Source: Ancylobacter polymorphus
GTDB lineage: Bacteria; Pseudomonadota; Alphaproteobacteria; Rhizobiales; Xanthobacteraceae
DNA: 64,000 bases
Direction of reading: 5' to 3'
Assembly: GCF_022836935.1 (NCBI RefSeq)
Contig: NZ_CP083241.1
Location: 1 to 64,000, forward strand
Shown here: piece after piece, positions 42,263 through 52,540 of the stretch
How positions within the stretch are numbered: the first letter of the stretch is position 1
Layout: each line of letters begins with the position of its first letter
Position numbers and translations under genes: made by a program
The notes under the pieces: generated by a model
Database searches by the model: none
What the model saw: the letters and a program-made list of their open reading frames with translations, nothing else
Told to the model about the DNA's origin: nothing

Positions 42263-43993
42263 TCAGGGCGAACCCGCCCGCGACGTTACGCCGAAAACCA
42301 ACCGGTTGCAGATGAGGATCATCAGCAGCGAGCCGACTCCGACCAGGGTGAAGATGGCGTTCACCGACGGGGTGAAGCCGAAGCGCATCTGGTTCCACAC
42401 CCAGATCGGCAAGGTGGGCGAGGTGCCCGAGAGGAACAGCGTCACCATCACGTCGTCGGCCGACAGGGTGAAGCCGAGCAGCGCGCCGCCGATGATCGCG
42501 CCCCTTATCGAGGGGAACAGCACATGGACGAAGCTCTGCCAGTGATTGGCGCCCGAATCCATCGAGGCTTCCAAAAGCGCCCCGTCGAGCCGGCGCAACC
42601 GGGCGAGGATGATCATCAGGATCACCGGCATGACGAAGCTCGCCTGGCCGATGACGATGCGCCCGACGCCGGAGGGAATCTGCGCGAGCTGCGTCGCCAG
42701 CACCATGACAATGCCGAGCACCACGCCCGGCACCGCAACCGGCACCGCCAGCGCGAACTCGAAGAAGCGCGCCCGCCTCACGCGGCCGTAGTGCAGCGCG
42801 AAGGCGAAGCCGGTGGCCGTCACCGCCGAGACCAGCACCACGAGGAAGCCGACCGCCAGACTGCGCTGCACGGCGTCCAGCATCGGCTGGTTGCCGGCGA
42901 GCTCCGCATACCAGCGCAGCGTCGCGCCGCTGAGCGGGAAGGCCTGCACGGTGGAATCGTTGAACGACATCAGCACCATGATGGCGAGCGGCGCATAGAG
43001 GAAGAGATAGGGCAGCGCGAACAGCGCCGTCGCCCCCGCCCGCGCAAGGCGCTCGCCGGAGGTGAGCCGGTGGCGCGCCACCGGAGGACGGGCGCCCTCG
43101 TCGCCCATCAGCACGCCCTTGGTCTGCCCGGCCCACATGACCAGCGCCAGCACGAAGCCGACACTGACCATCAGGCACACCGCAATGGCGGAGCCATAGG
43201 GCCAGTTATTGGCGATACCGAACTGCGAGGCGATCACCATGCCGATCATGGTGCCGTCGATGCCGCCGACCATGGAGGGGGTGATATAGTCGCCCACCGT
43301 CATCAGGAAGGCCAGCGCGAAGCCGATGGCGACGCTGGGCCGCGAGAGCGGCCACACCACATGGCGGAAGGTCATCCAGGACGAGGCGCCGCTGTCCTGC
43401 GACGCCTCGATCAGCGAATGCGGGATCTTCTCCAGCGCGGTGAAGATGGCGACGAAGCAGAACGGAATCGCGATGTAGGTATAGGTGAGCAGCACCGAGA
43501 AGCCGGTGTAGAGGAAGGCCTCGCTCGGCTGATCGAGCAGGCCGCTGCCGACCAGCGCAGAGTTCAGGATGCCGTTCTGGCCGAGGATCATCCGCCAAGC
43601 GAAGACCCGCATCAGCAGGCTGATCCACAGCGGGATGATGACCAGCAGCACCAGGATGGAGCGGTGCTTCTGCACCACCCGGGCAGCGTAATAGGCCATG
43701 GGATAGGCGATGAGGCAGCCGATCGCCGCCGCGCCGAAGCTGGTGGCGAGCGTCTTCACCATCAGGAACTGGAAGCTCGACGACTTCCACAGCCTGACAT
43801 AGCTGGCGAAGGACGGGTCGAACACGATCAGCCCGTTGGAGGTGCGCAGGAAGCTGGTGCCGATGAGCAGCAGGTTCGGCACCAGCACTAGGGCGATGAA
43901 CCAGGCATAGATCGGCCAGCCGAGAATGCCGACGCGATGGAAAGCGAAGGGGCGGCGTTCGGAAAGGGGCATGTCGGAGGCGATATCAGCCAT
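42263..43993 (-). CDS. Fused dual permease of a polyamine-type ABC transporter (PotB-PotC in one chain)
   Basis: 576 residues holding two complete MetI-type permease domains. The first is about 20-290 (PotB-like; EAA loop ..LIEASQDSGASSWMTFRHVVWPLSRPSV) and the second about 310-576 (PotC-like; EAA loop ..LLEASMDSGANHWQSFVHVLFPSIRGAI). These are normally two genes. The linker near residues 290-315 is hydrophilic (MGDEGARPPVARHRLTSGERLARAG). The start ATG 43993 overlaps the potA-like stop by 8 bp. Together with the ATPase and binding protein upstream it forms a complete importer whose transcript starts at a sigma-54 promoter. Confidence 0.9.
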   Translation of the reverse strand: MADIASDMPLSERRPFAFHRVGILGWPIYAWFIALVLVPNLLLIGTSFLRTSNGLIVFDPSFASYVRLWKSSSFQFLMVKTLATSFGAAAIGCLIAYPMAYYAARVVQKHRSILVLLVIIPLWISLLMRVFAWRMILGQNGILNSALVGSGLLDQPSEAFLYTGFSVLLTYTYIAIPFCFVAIFTALEKIPHSLIEASQDSGASSWMTFRHVVWPLSRPSVAIGFALAFLMTVGDYITPSMVGGIDGTMIGMVIASQFGIANNWPYGSAIAVCLMVSVGFVLALVMWAGQTKGVLMGDEGARPPVARHRLTSGERLARAGATALFALPYLFLYAPLAIMVLMSFNDSTVQAFPLSGATLRWYAELAGNQPMLDAVQRSLAVGFLVVLVSAVTATGFAFALHYGRVRRARFFEFALAVPVAVPGVVLGIVMVLATQLAQIPSGVGRIVIGQASFVMPVILMIILARLRRLDGALLEASMDSGANHWQSFVHVLFPSIRGAIIGGALLGFTLSADDVMVTLFLSGTSPTLPIWVWNQMRFGFTPSVNAIFTLVGVGSLLMILICNRLVFGVTSRAGSP

Positions 43994-45065
43994 GGAACAC
44001 CGTCGCATTGCCCGGATCGAACATCACCCGCACCGCGCGGCCGGGAACGAAGCCTTCGCCGCCCATGGTGGGCACGGCGGCGATGATGTTGTGCTCGCCG
44101 CAGCGCACATTCACCTCCAGCGCATTGCCGAGGAACAGCACGTCCTCCACCGTGCCGTCGAGCACGCAGCCCTCGCCTGCCGGGTGGTCGGCAGCGGCGA
44201 GGCGCACGCATTCGAAGCGGATAGCCAGGCGCGCCGGGCCCGAGCGCGGCACCGCCACGCCGGGCAGCGCCCGCCCGCCGAGCCGGGTGGTGAGTGCGCC
44301 CTCGCCCGGGGCGGCTTCGATCGGCAGCAGGTTAGAGCGGCCGACGAACTGGGCGACGAATTCGGAAGACGGGTCGAAATAGATCTCGCGCGGCGTGCCG
44401 AGCTGGGCGATGCGCCCCTCGCTCATAACCGCGACGCGGTCCGACATGGAAAGCGCCTCGCCTTGGTCGTGCGTCACATAGACGAAGGCGATGCCGAGCT
44501 CACGCTGCAGCGCGACCAGCATGTGCTGCATCTGCTGGCGCAGTCGCAGATCCAGCGCGCCCAGCGGTTCATCGAGCAACAGAATGCGCGGCCGGCAGAC
44601 GATGGCGCGTGCCAGCGCCACACGCTGCCGCTGGCCGCCGGAAAGCTGGTGCGGCAAGCGGGTGGCGAAGTCCCCCATGCTCACCAGATCCAGGCACTCG
44701 CGGGCCTTGGCGCGGCGCGCCGCCTTGCGGGCGCCGGCCATGCGCAGCGGATAGGCCACATTCTCCAGCACAGTCATATGCGGGAACAGGGCATAGCTCT
44801 GGAACACCGTGCGCACATCGCGGCGGAAGGGGGGGACATGGGTTATGTCGTCGCCGTTCATCAGAATGCGGCCGACATCCGGCTGCTCGAAGCCGGCGAT
44901 CATCCGCAGCAAGGTCGTCTTGCCCGAGCCGCTGGGGCCGAGGATGGAGAAGAACTCCCCGGGCTCGACCGAGAAGGAGATCCGGTCGAGGGCCGGTCGG
45001 GTCGCGCCGTCATAGGTCTTGTCGACTCCCGCGACGGTCAGGATCGCCTGTGAAGTCTTCACCAT
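43986..45065 (-). CDS. ABC transporter ATP-binding protein, PotA type
   Basis: 359 residues. Walker A is GPSGSGKTTLLRMIAGFE, the Q-loop is VFQSYALFPHMTVLENVAYPLRM, the signature is LSGGQRQRVALARAI and Walker B is ILLLDEPLGALD. A C-terminal TOBE domain (about 270-359) is present. This is the PotA/CysA-type of spermidine/putrescine or ion importers. It lies 38 bp after the binding-protein gene and overlaps the fused permease gene. Confidence 0.93.
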   Translation of the reverse strand: MVKTSQAILTVAGVDKTYDGATRPALDRISFSVEPGEFFSILGPSGSGKTTLLRMIAGFEQPDVGRILMNGDDITHVPPFRRDVRTVFQSYALFPHMTVLENVAYPLRMAGARKAARRAKARECLDLVSMGDFATRLPHQLSGGQRQRVALARAIVCRPRILLLDEPLGALDLRLRQQMQHMLVALQRELGIAFVYVTHDQGEALSMSDRVAVMSEGRIAQLGTPREIYFDPSSEFVAQFVGRSNLLPIEAAPGEGALTTRLGGRALPGVAVPRSGPARLAIRFECVRLAAADHPAGEGCVLDGTVEDVLFLGNALEVNVRCGEHNIIAAVPTMGGEGFVPGRAVRVMFDPGNATVFHG

Positions 45066-45103
45066 CTCTCGTGCTCCGCATTCCGAGGTCGGGTTGACGC
45101 ACG

Positions 45104-46207
45104 TCAGAGCGTGCCGGCCTTGAAGTCGTTCCAGATCTGCAGGCGCCGCTCGAAATCTTCCGGCTTCTGCAGGATCACGAGCTTTTCCCAGAAGTCGCCG
45201 GCCTGCGAATCCGGGATGTTGGTGCGCTTCAACGTCGTTTCGCTGACGCCTCCGGCCGTGGCCTCGCTGAGGTCGAGCACGCCGTTATTGGTCGAGGTCT
45301 CGATGAAGCGGGCCTGCCATTTGGTCGAGAGATTGTCGTTGATAAACTTGTAGACGATGTCGCGATTACCCTTCTTGGAGATGCCGGTGCAGTCGATCCA
45401 GGTCGGGGTGCCTTCCTTGGGCAGCGCATAGTTGAAGTTTTTGTCCTTGTCCTGCAGCGAGGTGACGACGGCGATGTTCTGGCAATAGCCGATGACCGCG
45501 TCGCCGGCGGCGTAGATCGTCACCGCATCGTCGAAGCCGCGAGCAATGGTGCGGATCTGCGGGCGCAGCGTGCGCAGCGCGTTCTCGCAGGCGGTGAAGT
45601 CAGCGTCGGTCAGGTTGAAGGGGTCCTTTGCCCCGACCGAGAGCGCGATCATCGGGAAGCAGATGGTGCAGTCGTCGAAGATGTTGACCTTCCCGCGGTA
45701 CTTCTCGTCCCACAGCGCCGCCCAGCTATCCGGCGCCTTCATCAGGTCGGCATTGTACATCAGCGGCTGGGTGCCCCAGTTATAGGGCACGCCGACGACG
45801 TCGCCGCCGACATTGGTGTATTTCTTCCAATCGAGCTTGGACGTGATGTTCTTGGTGTTCGGCAGCTTGGCGAGATCGATCGGGCCGATGAGACCGGCCT
45901 CCTTGAACCGGGGGAGCGAGCCGGTCTCGATGTACATCACGTCCGGCTGCACAGCGCCGGAGAAGGGCTGCGAGAACAGCTCATCAACCGAGCCGATGAC
46001 GACCGGTTTCACCTCGACGCCATTGGTGTCGCTCCATTCCTTGCACCAAGCCGGGTCGTGATAGGTCTCCCAGGTCAGCAGGACGATGGGGTCCTGTGCA
46101 TAGGCCCGGCGCAGCACGCCGGGGCTGGCCAGAACGGCCGCGGCCGCGCCAACGCCCTTGATGACGCTGCGCCGCGAGGGCACCCAATCTCCAGTATGGA
46201 AGGTCAT
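45104..46207 (-). CDS. ABC transporter substrate-binding protein, PotD-like
   Basis: 367 residues with a twin-arginine-type leader (SRRSVIKGVGAAAAVLASPG, cut near AYAQD). The body is a type 2 periplasmic binding protein (PIVLLTWETYHDPAWCKEWSD.., WGTQPLMYNADLMK, GYCQNIAVVTSL). PotD-like proteins bind polyamines or related organic amines; the ligand here is unknown. ATG 46207 has GGGGAAAA just upstream; the ATG at 46267 lies upstream of the -12 box and so outside the transcript from the sigma-54 promoter. That promoter sits 44-59 bp upstream and the AcoR-type activator gene precedes it. Confidence 0.9.
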   Translation of the reverse strand: MTFHTGDWVPSRRSVIKGVGAAAAVLASPGVLRRAYAQDPIVLLTWETYHDPAWCKEWSDTNGVEVKPVVIGSVDELFSQPFSGAVQPDVMYIETGSLPRFKEAGLIGPIDLAKLPNTKNITSKLDWKKYTNVGGDVVGVPYNWGTQPLMYNADLMKAPDSWAALWDEKYRGKVNIFDDCTICFPMIALSVGAKDPFNLTDADFTACENALRTLRPQIRTIARGFDDAVTIYAAGDAVIGYCQNIAVVTSLQDKDKNFNYALPKEGTPTWIDCTGISKKGNRDIVYKFINDNLSTKWQARFIETSTNNGVLDLSEATAGGVSETTLKRTNIPDSQAGDFWEKLVILQKPEDFERRLQIWNDFKAGTL

Positions 46208-46250
46208 TTTTTTCCCCTGTGTTCGAGCCTTTCCGGCCGTCACCCGGTTC

Positions 46251-46266
46251 GGCAACTCTCGTGCCA
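46251..46266 (-). promoter_or_regulatory. Sigma-54 promoter of the PotD-like transporter operon
   Basis: Minus strand TGGCACGAGAGTTGCC matches TGGCACG-N4-TTGC at every consensus base. Transcription would start roughly 12 bp beyond the GC, about 30 bp before the binding-protein ATG. The sigma-54 activator gene lies immediately upstream. Confidence 0.85.
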
Positions 46267-46472
46267 TTCCGGGTTTTCATCGATCTTTCAAGATTATCCG
46301 GCGATTTCCGGGCCGGTCGCATGGGTTGAGCCGACTATTAACCGCAGCGAGACGGTGATTCTGCTGTATCAATCAGAAGATCTACCACTCATTTTCGCGA
46401 CATGGTCGCACCGATGCGCCGAAATGAGACGCGATCGCGCCGCGGCGACTGTTTCACAAATGAGCCGCCGGC

Positions 46473-46490
46473 TGTCGCACAGGCGCGACA
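46473..46490. promoter_or_regulatory. Candidate activator site (UAS), perfect inverted repeat TGTCGC-N6-GCGACA
   Basis: TGTCGC (46473-46478) and GCGACA (46485-46490) form a perfect 6-bp dyad about 200 bp upstream of the -24/-12 promoter, the usual distance for a sigma-54 enhancer site. Related half-sites recur at the aldehyde dehydrogenase/flavin reductase promoter region. Confidence 0.6.
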
Positions 46491-46511
46491 ACGGGCTTCG
46501 GCCAAGGGCCG

Positions 46512-48539
<2,028 letters not shown>

Positions 48540-48664
48540 TGCAGGCTCCAATTCCGGCCCCCCGCTTAAATTGTGCGCAGCACAAAGTTTAACCGTCAAC
48601 CTGCTTTCTCCCCCGTTTGGGCCCCGGAAGCGAAAAGGGGCCGGCAGTACCGACCCCTTCTTCC

Positions 48665-49933
48665 TCAGGCAAACAGCATCCGCAGATGGTCGTTGAGGAA
48701 GACCCCGTTGGGGTCCATCTCCCGGCGTAGCCGTTTGAAGGCGTCGTACTTCGGATAGATTCGCTCCAGCCGCTCGGGGGTCATGAAGTGATGCTTGCCC
48801 CAATGCGGGCGTGCGTCGTAGCGGTCGAGGATGGCGTCGGCGTCGCGCAGCATGCCCCAGCTCCATTCCTCCAGCGGGCCGGAAATGGACAGCGCATAGC
48901 CGTCGCGCTCGGAATAGGCCGAGAGATAGGTGTCGTCGCCCTTCACCGCCCGGCACTCCACCGGGTAAATGGAGTCCGGATACCGGGTTTGGAACATGTG
49001 CCGCACCTCGGCGAAGCATTCCTCGAAGCGGCCGAAGGGCACGGCATATTCGATCTCGCGGAAGTTCGGCACGTAGTCGTTGGGGTAGATGATCGAGGAG
49101 TGGTCGAACTCCTCGCCCGGCCCCAGCGGCGGCGCGGGCTCGGCCACCGGCACCGCGTTGTAAGTGCGCATGTGGCAGAAATCATGGTCGCGCGTCGCCT
49201 TCGAGGGTACCGCGCCGCCCGGCAGCTCGTAGAGCTCGGCCGATTCCCGGCGCGGTAGCCAGAAGAACCAGAAAGTTCGGTTGGCCTCCAGCAATTGGTG
49301 CAGGTTGCCGATGCAGTCCTCGGTGTCGGTATTCCAGGAGCGCTTGTGGATGTTGTAGGAGGGCACCGCCTGGATCGTCAGCGACACTACCAGCCCGAAC
49401 ATGCCGATCGAGGTGCGGAACGCCTTGAACAGCTCGCCATCGGCGGCGGAAAGGTCCCGCAGCTCGCCCTCCGCGGTGACGATGCGAGCGCCGACGAGGT
49501 GGGTGGAGAGGCAGGCCAGCGTCTTGCCGGCGCCATGGGTGCCGGTCATCATCGCGCCAATCACCGCCTGCCGGTCAATGTCGCCCTGGTTGTTGAGCGA
49601 CATGCCCTGCTCGCGCAAATATTTGGTCAGCGCGCTGATGCGCATGCCGGGCCGCACCGTGACCTGCAGCTTCTCCTTGTCGACGGCGACGACCTGATTG
49701 AAGTCGTCGAAGTCGATATGGACGCCCGGCGTCGGCACGATGGCCGGGTTGGAGTGTCCGGCGCCGCTGGCGCGGATCGGCAGCCCCAGCTTGCGCGCCT
49801 GCCGCACGATGGCGCAGACCTCCTCCTCGGAGGTCGGGCGGGCGGTGTGGCGCGGCACGAAATACTGTTCGCCGAACCAGTTCCACCAGAGTTTGCCGGG
49901 CTGCAATAGTCCGGCCGTGTCGACACTCGACAT
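48665..49933 (-). CDS. FAD-linked oxidase of the sugar-lactone/alditol oxidase family
   Basis: 422 residues of the VAO/PCMH flavoprotein fold. An FAD-binding N-terminal half (ARPTSEEEVCAIVRQARKLGLPIRASGAGHS, GTHGAGKTLACLSTHLVGA) is joined to an ALO-type C-terminal domain with the diagnostic HWGKHHF near residue 386. Members oxidise lactones, alditols or related alcohols with oxygen. The substrate here is unknown; association with monooxygenase and amine-oxidase genes suggests a catabolic step. The gene lies 18 bp after the luciferase-like gene. Confidence 0.85.
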   Translation of the reverse strand: MSSVDTAGLLQPGKLWWNWFGEQYFVPRHTARPTSEEEVCAIVRQARKLGLPIRASGAGHSNPAIVPTPGVHIDFDDFNQVVAVDKEKLQVTVRPGMRISALTKYLREQGMSLNNQGDIDRQAVIGAMMTGTHGAGKTLACLSTHLVGARIVTAEGELRDLSAADGELFKAFRTSIGMFGLVVSLTIQAVPSYNIHKRSWNTDTEDCIGNLHQLLEANRTFWFFWLPRRESAELYELPGGAVPSKATRDHDFCHMRTYNAVPVAEPAPPLGPGEEFDHSSIIYPNDYVPNFREIEYAVPFGRFEECFAEVRHMFQTRYPDSIYPVECRAVKGDDTYLSAYSERDGYALSISGPLEEWSWGMLRDADAILDRYDARPHWGKHHFMTPERLERIYPKYDAFKRLRREMDPNGVFLNDHLRMLFA

Positions 49934-49951
49934 AGCAATCTCTCCAGCGGT

Positions 49952-51076
49952 TCAGACGGCGATGGCGGGCAGGTTTTCGTCCAGCGTCGCTTCGCCCAGC
50001 GCCGCATTGACGGCAGGCATCACCCGCTTGGCAAGCAGTTCCATCGAACGGCGCATCGCCGGCTTGTCCTCCCATTCGTGCGAGGTCATCATCAGCGTGC
50101 CGAACGGGCCGACCTCCTCGCGCAACGCCAGGATCTTCCGCGCCACCGTCTCCGGGCTGCCGTAGATGACGAAATTGTCGCGCACCAGAGCGGGGGTGAT
50201 GGTGGCCGGATCAGTATCGCGGAACGGGGCGAGCAGCGCCGCCGCGCCCATGCGCTGATACACCTGGAACATGTAGTCGTAGTACCAGTCATAGGCGCCG
50301 CCCGGCTTCTTGACGACGCGCTCCGCCTCTTCGTCGGTGTCGGCGACATGGATGGAGCGGGCGACGCGCCACTTCGAGCCGTCCGGCGTCCGCCCGAGCT
50401 TGGCCAGCTCGTCGCAATAGGTCTCCCAATGGGTCTTCACCACCCAGGAGGCGACGAAATTGGCCGAAATCGGCATGAAGTCGTTGCGGGCGGCGACGCG
50501 CATCGAGCCGGAATAGGGGCTCGACACCGAGACGGCGAGAGGCGGGTGCGGCTTGGTCAGCGTCTTCGGCAGGATGCCCACGCCGAGGTCGGGCCAGTAG
50601 CTCTTGCTGAGCTTGACGTTCCAGAACTTGCCGGGGATGTCGTAGGGCGGATCGGAGGCCCAGATCTTCTTCATGATCTCGATGGAGTCGAGCATCATCG
50701 CCGTGCGGTCCGCCCCCTCCATGCCGAACACCTCGAAATCCGAGCCGAGGCCGCCGGTGCCGATGCCGAGCAGCAGCCGGCCGGGCGCGAGATGGTCCAG
50801 CAGCGCGACATGCGAGGCGGCCATGACCGGATGATAGAGCGGCAGCGGCAGCACACCGGTGCCGAGCTTGATGCGCTTGGTCTGCGGCGCCATGTGCGCC
50901 AGGAACATCAGGGGCGAGGAAATCTGCTCGATGTCGGCCGAGTAATGCTCGCCGATCCACGCCTCCTCGAAGCCCAGTTCGTCCGCCAGCTTGAAGGCCT
51001 CGACATCCTCCGCCAGGGCGGTGGGGTAATGTCGGTTGACCGAATGAAGCGGCATCATGAAGAAGGAAAGCAGCAC
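49952..51076 (-). CDS. Luciferase-like flavin-dependent monooxygenase
   Basis: About 374 residues of the bacterial-luciferase TIM-barrel family: FFMMPLHSVNRHYPTALAEDVEAFKLADELGFEEAWIGEHYS near the start and the RIKLGTGVLPLPLYHPVMAA strand. The N-terminal half resembles limonene-monooxygenase-type proteins. These enzymes use reduced FMN from a separate reductase; a flavin reductase gene with its own sigma-54 promoter lies at 58.2 kb. I place the start at GTG 51076, preceded by AAGGGAG at a 7-nt spacing; the ATGs at 51058 and 51055 would cut off the first beta strand. Confidence 0.85.
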   Translation of the reverse strand: MLLSFFMMPLHSVNRHYPTALAEDVEAFKLADELGFEEAWIGEHYSADIEQISSPLMFLAHMAPQTKRIKLGTGVLPLPLYHPVMAASHVALLDHLAPGRLLLGIGTGGLGSDFEVFGMEGADRTAMMLDSIEIMKKIWASDPPYDIPGKFWNVKLSKSYWPDLGVGILPKTLTKPHPPLAVSVSSPYSGSMRVAARNDFMPISANFVASWVVKTHWETYCDELAKLGRTPDGSKWRVARSIHVADTDEEAERVVKKPGGAYDWYYDYMFQVYQRMGAAALLAPFRDTDPATITPALVRDNFVIYGSPETVARKILALREEVGPFGTLMMTSHEWEDKPAMRRSMELLAKRVMPAVNAALGEATLDENLPAIAV

Positions 51077-51262
51077 GACCGGACTCCCTTGACTGCGACC
51101 GGCCACGTGCCGGCGTCCGCTCATTCGGCAAGGCCCGTGCCACAGAGCTAAGTCGTTGCCGTACAACGCCTATGTGGGGAGGGCCCGCCGCCCGGCCCGC
51201 CCCTTGTCTCACGGCGGAGAAAGCCGCCTCGCGGCTGCGAAAGTGCTGCCGCCGGCCTCGCT

Positions 51263-52537
51263 TCAAAAGCGGGTGGGCGCGAAGGGCGCGAGGTCAAAGG
51301 CCGGCGGGCGGCGGGCGATGAGATCGGCCACCGCCATGCCGGTGCGGGCGGCGGAAGCCAGCCCGACATGGCCGTGGCCGAAGGCGTAGACGACGTCGGC
51401 GCAGGCACTGGACCTGCCGATGACGGGGAGCGAATCCGGCATGGACGGGCGGAAGCCCATCCAGCGCGAGACCCGTCCTTCGCCATAGGTGGGCGCGAGG
51501 CCGGGAAACAACCGCCGGCCGAGGGTCATGAGATGCTCGGCGCGTCTCCAGTCCGGCGGGGCGTCGAGGCCGGCGAACTCCACCGTGCCGGCCATGCGCA
51601 GCCCGGTCTCCATCGGCGTCGAGACGAATTTGGCGCTGGCGTCGAGGATCGGCCGCAGCGGGCGCGTCTCTGGGTCGGCGATCAGCACGTGATAGCCGCG
51701 CTCGGTGTCGAGCGGCACGTCGTCTCCCAGACGCTCGGCGAGCGGGCGGGAGTGCGCCCCGCAGGCCACCACCGCCGCGCTGGCGGGGATGAGCCCGGCA
51801 TCCGTCTCGATGCCGGAGAGCACGCCGCCGGTGTGAGCGAAGCCCGAAGCCCGTGCAGCGACCACGCGCCCGCCATCGCGCAGGAAAGCGTCGGCGACGC
51901 TGCGCACCAGCCGGTTTGGGTTGATTGTGTTGCCCGCCTGCGGAAACAGGACACCCACGGTGTAGTCACGGGAAATAGCGGGCTCGAAGGCCCACAGAGT
52001 TGCCCCCCGCATGACCTCGAAGGCGATGCCGTTGTCGCGGCGAAGCTGGTAGCCAAGCGCGTCGCTGGCAAAATCCGCATCGCTGCGATAGACCGCCAGA
52101 AAGCCGTCGCGCCGGATCAGCGCCTCGTTGCCAGCATGGCGCACCAGCGGCAGCCAGGCGCTGTAGGAATCGTCGAGCAGGGGCCGCAGCGCCCGCGCCT
52201 GCGCCCGCACGCCGGCCTGCGTGCCGGCCCGCACGAAGCGCATCAGCCAGGGCGCCAGCTTCGGCAGGTAGCTCCAGCGGATCGACAGCGGCCCCAGCGG
52301 GTCGAGCAGATAGAAGGGAACCTTCATCAGCGTGCCGGGCATCGACATCGGGACAACGGAGGACGGCGCCAGCACGCCGGCATTGCCGAAAGAGGCGCCC
52401 TCGCCGATGCCGCCGGGCTCGATCAGTACGACGTTGTGCCCGTCGCGCAGGAGGAAGCTGGCGGTGGCGACACCGACCGCGCCGCCGCCGATAATGGCGA
52501 CCGTGCGGGGGGTGTCGGGCGTGCGGGAGGATGTCAT
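51263..52537 (-). CDS. D-amino acid dehydrogenase-like FAD oxidoreductase (DadA family)
   Basis: 424 residues. The dinucleotide fold is at the N-terminus (VAIIGGGAVGVATASFLLRDGHNVVLIE) and the DAO-type domain carries GASFGNAGVLAPSSVVPMSMPG, a hallmark of DadA-like enzymes. The C-terminus has the family's RVSRWMGFRPSMPDSLPVIG stretch. Such proteins oxidise D-amino acids or related amines to imines. It starts 3 bp after the GMC gene, and a RidA gene, which hydrolyses imines, heads the same gene group. Confidence 0.88.
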   Translation of the reverse strand: MTSSRTPDTPRTVAIIGGGAVGVATASFLLRDGHNVVLIEPGGIGEGASFGNAGVLAPSSVVPMSMPGTLMKVPFYLLDPLGPLSIRWSYLPKLAPWLMRFVRAGTQAGVRAQARALRPLLDDSYSAWLPLVRHAGNEALIRRDGFLAVYRSDADFASDALGYQLRRDNGIAFEVMRGATLWAFEPAISRDYTVGVLFPQAGNTINPNRLVRSVADAFLRDGGRVVAARASGFAHTGGVLSGIETDAGLIPASAAVVACGAHSRPLAERLGDDVPLDTERGYHVLIADPETRPLRPILDASAKFVSTPMETGLRMAGTVEFAGLDAPPDWRRAEHLMTLGRRLFPGLAPTYGEGRVSRWMGFRPSMPDSLPVIGRSSACADVVYAFGHGHVGLASAARTGMAVADLIARRPPAFDLAPFAPTRF

Positions 52538-52540
52538 GGA

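Noticed and set aside
42062..43891. A 609-codon plus-strand frame opposite the fused permease gene
   Set aside because: His/Arg-rich antisense shadow of a membrane-protein gene.
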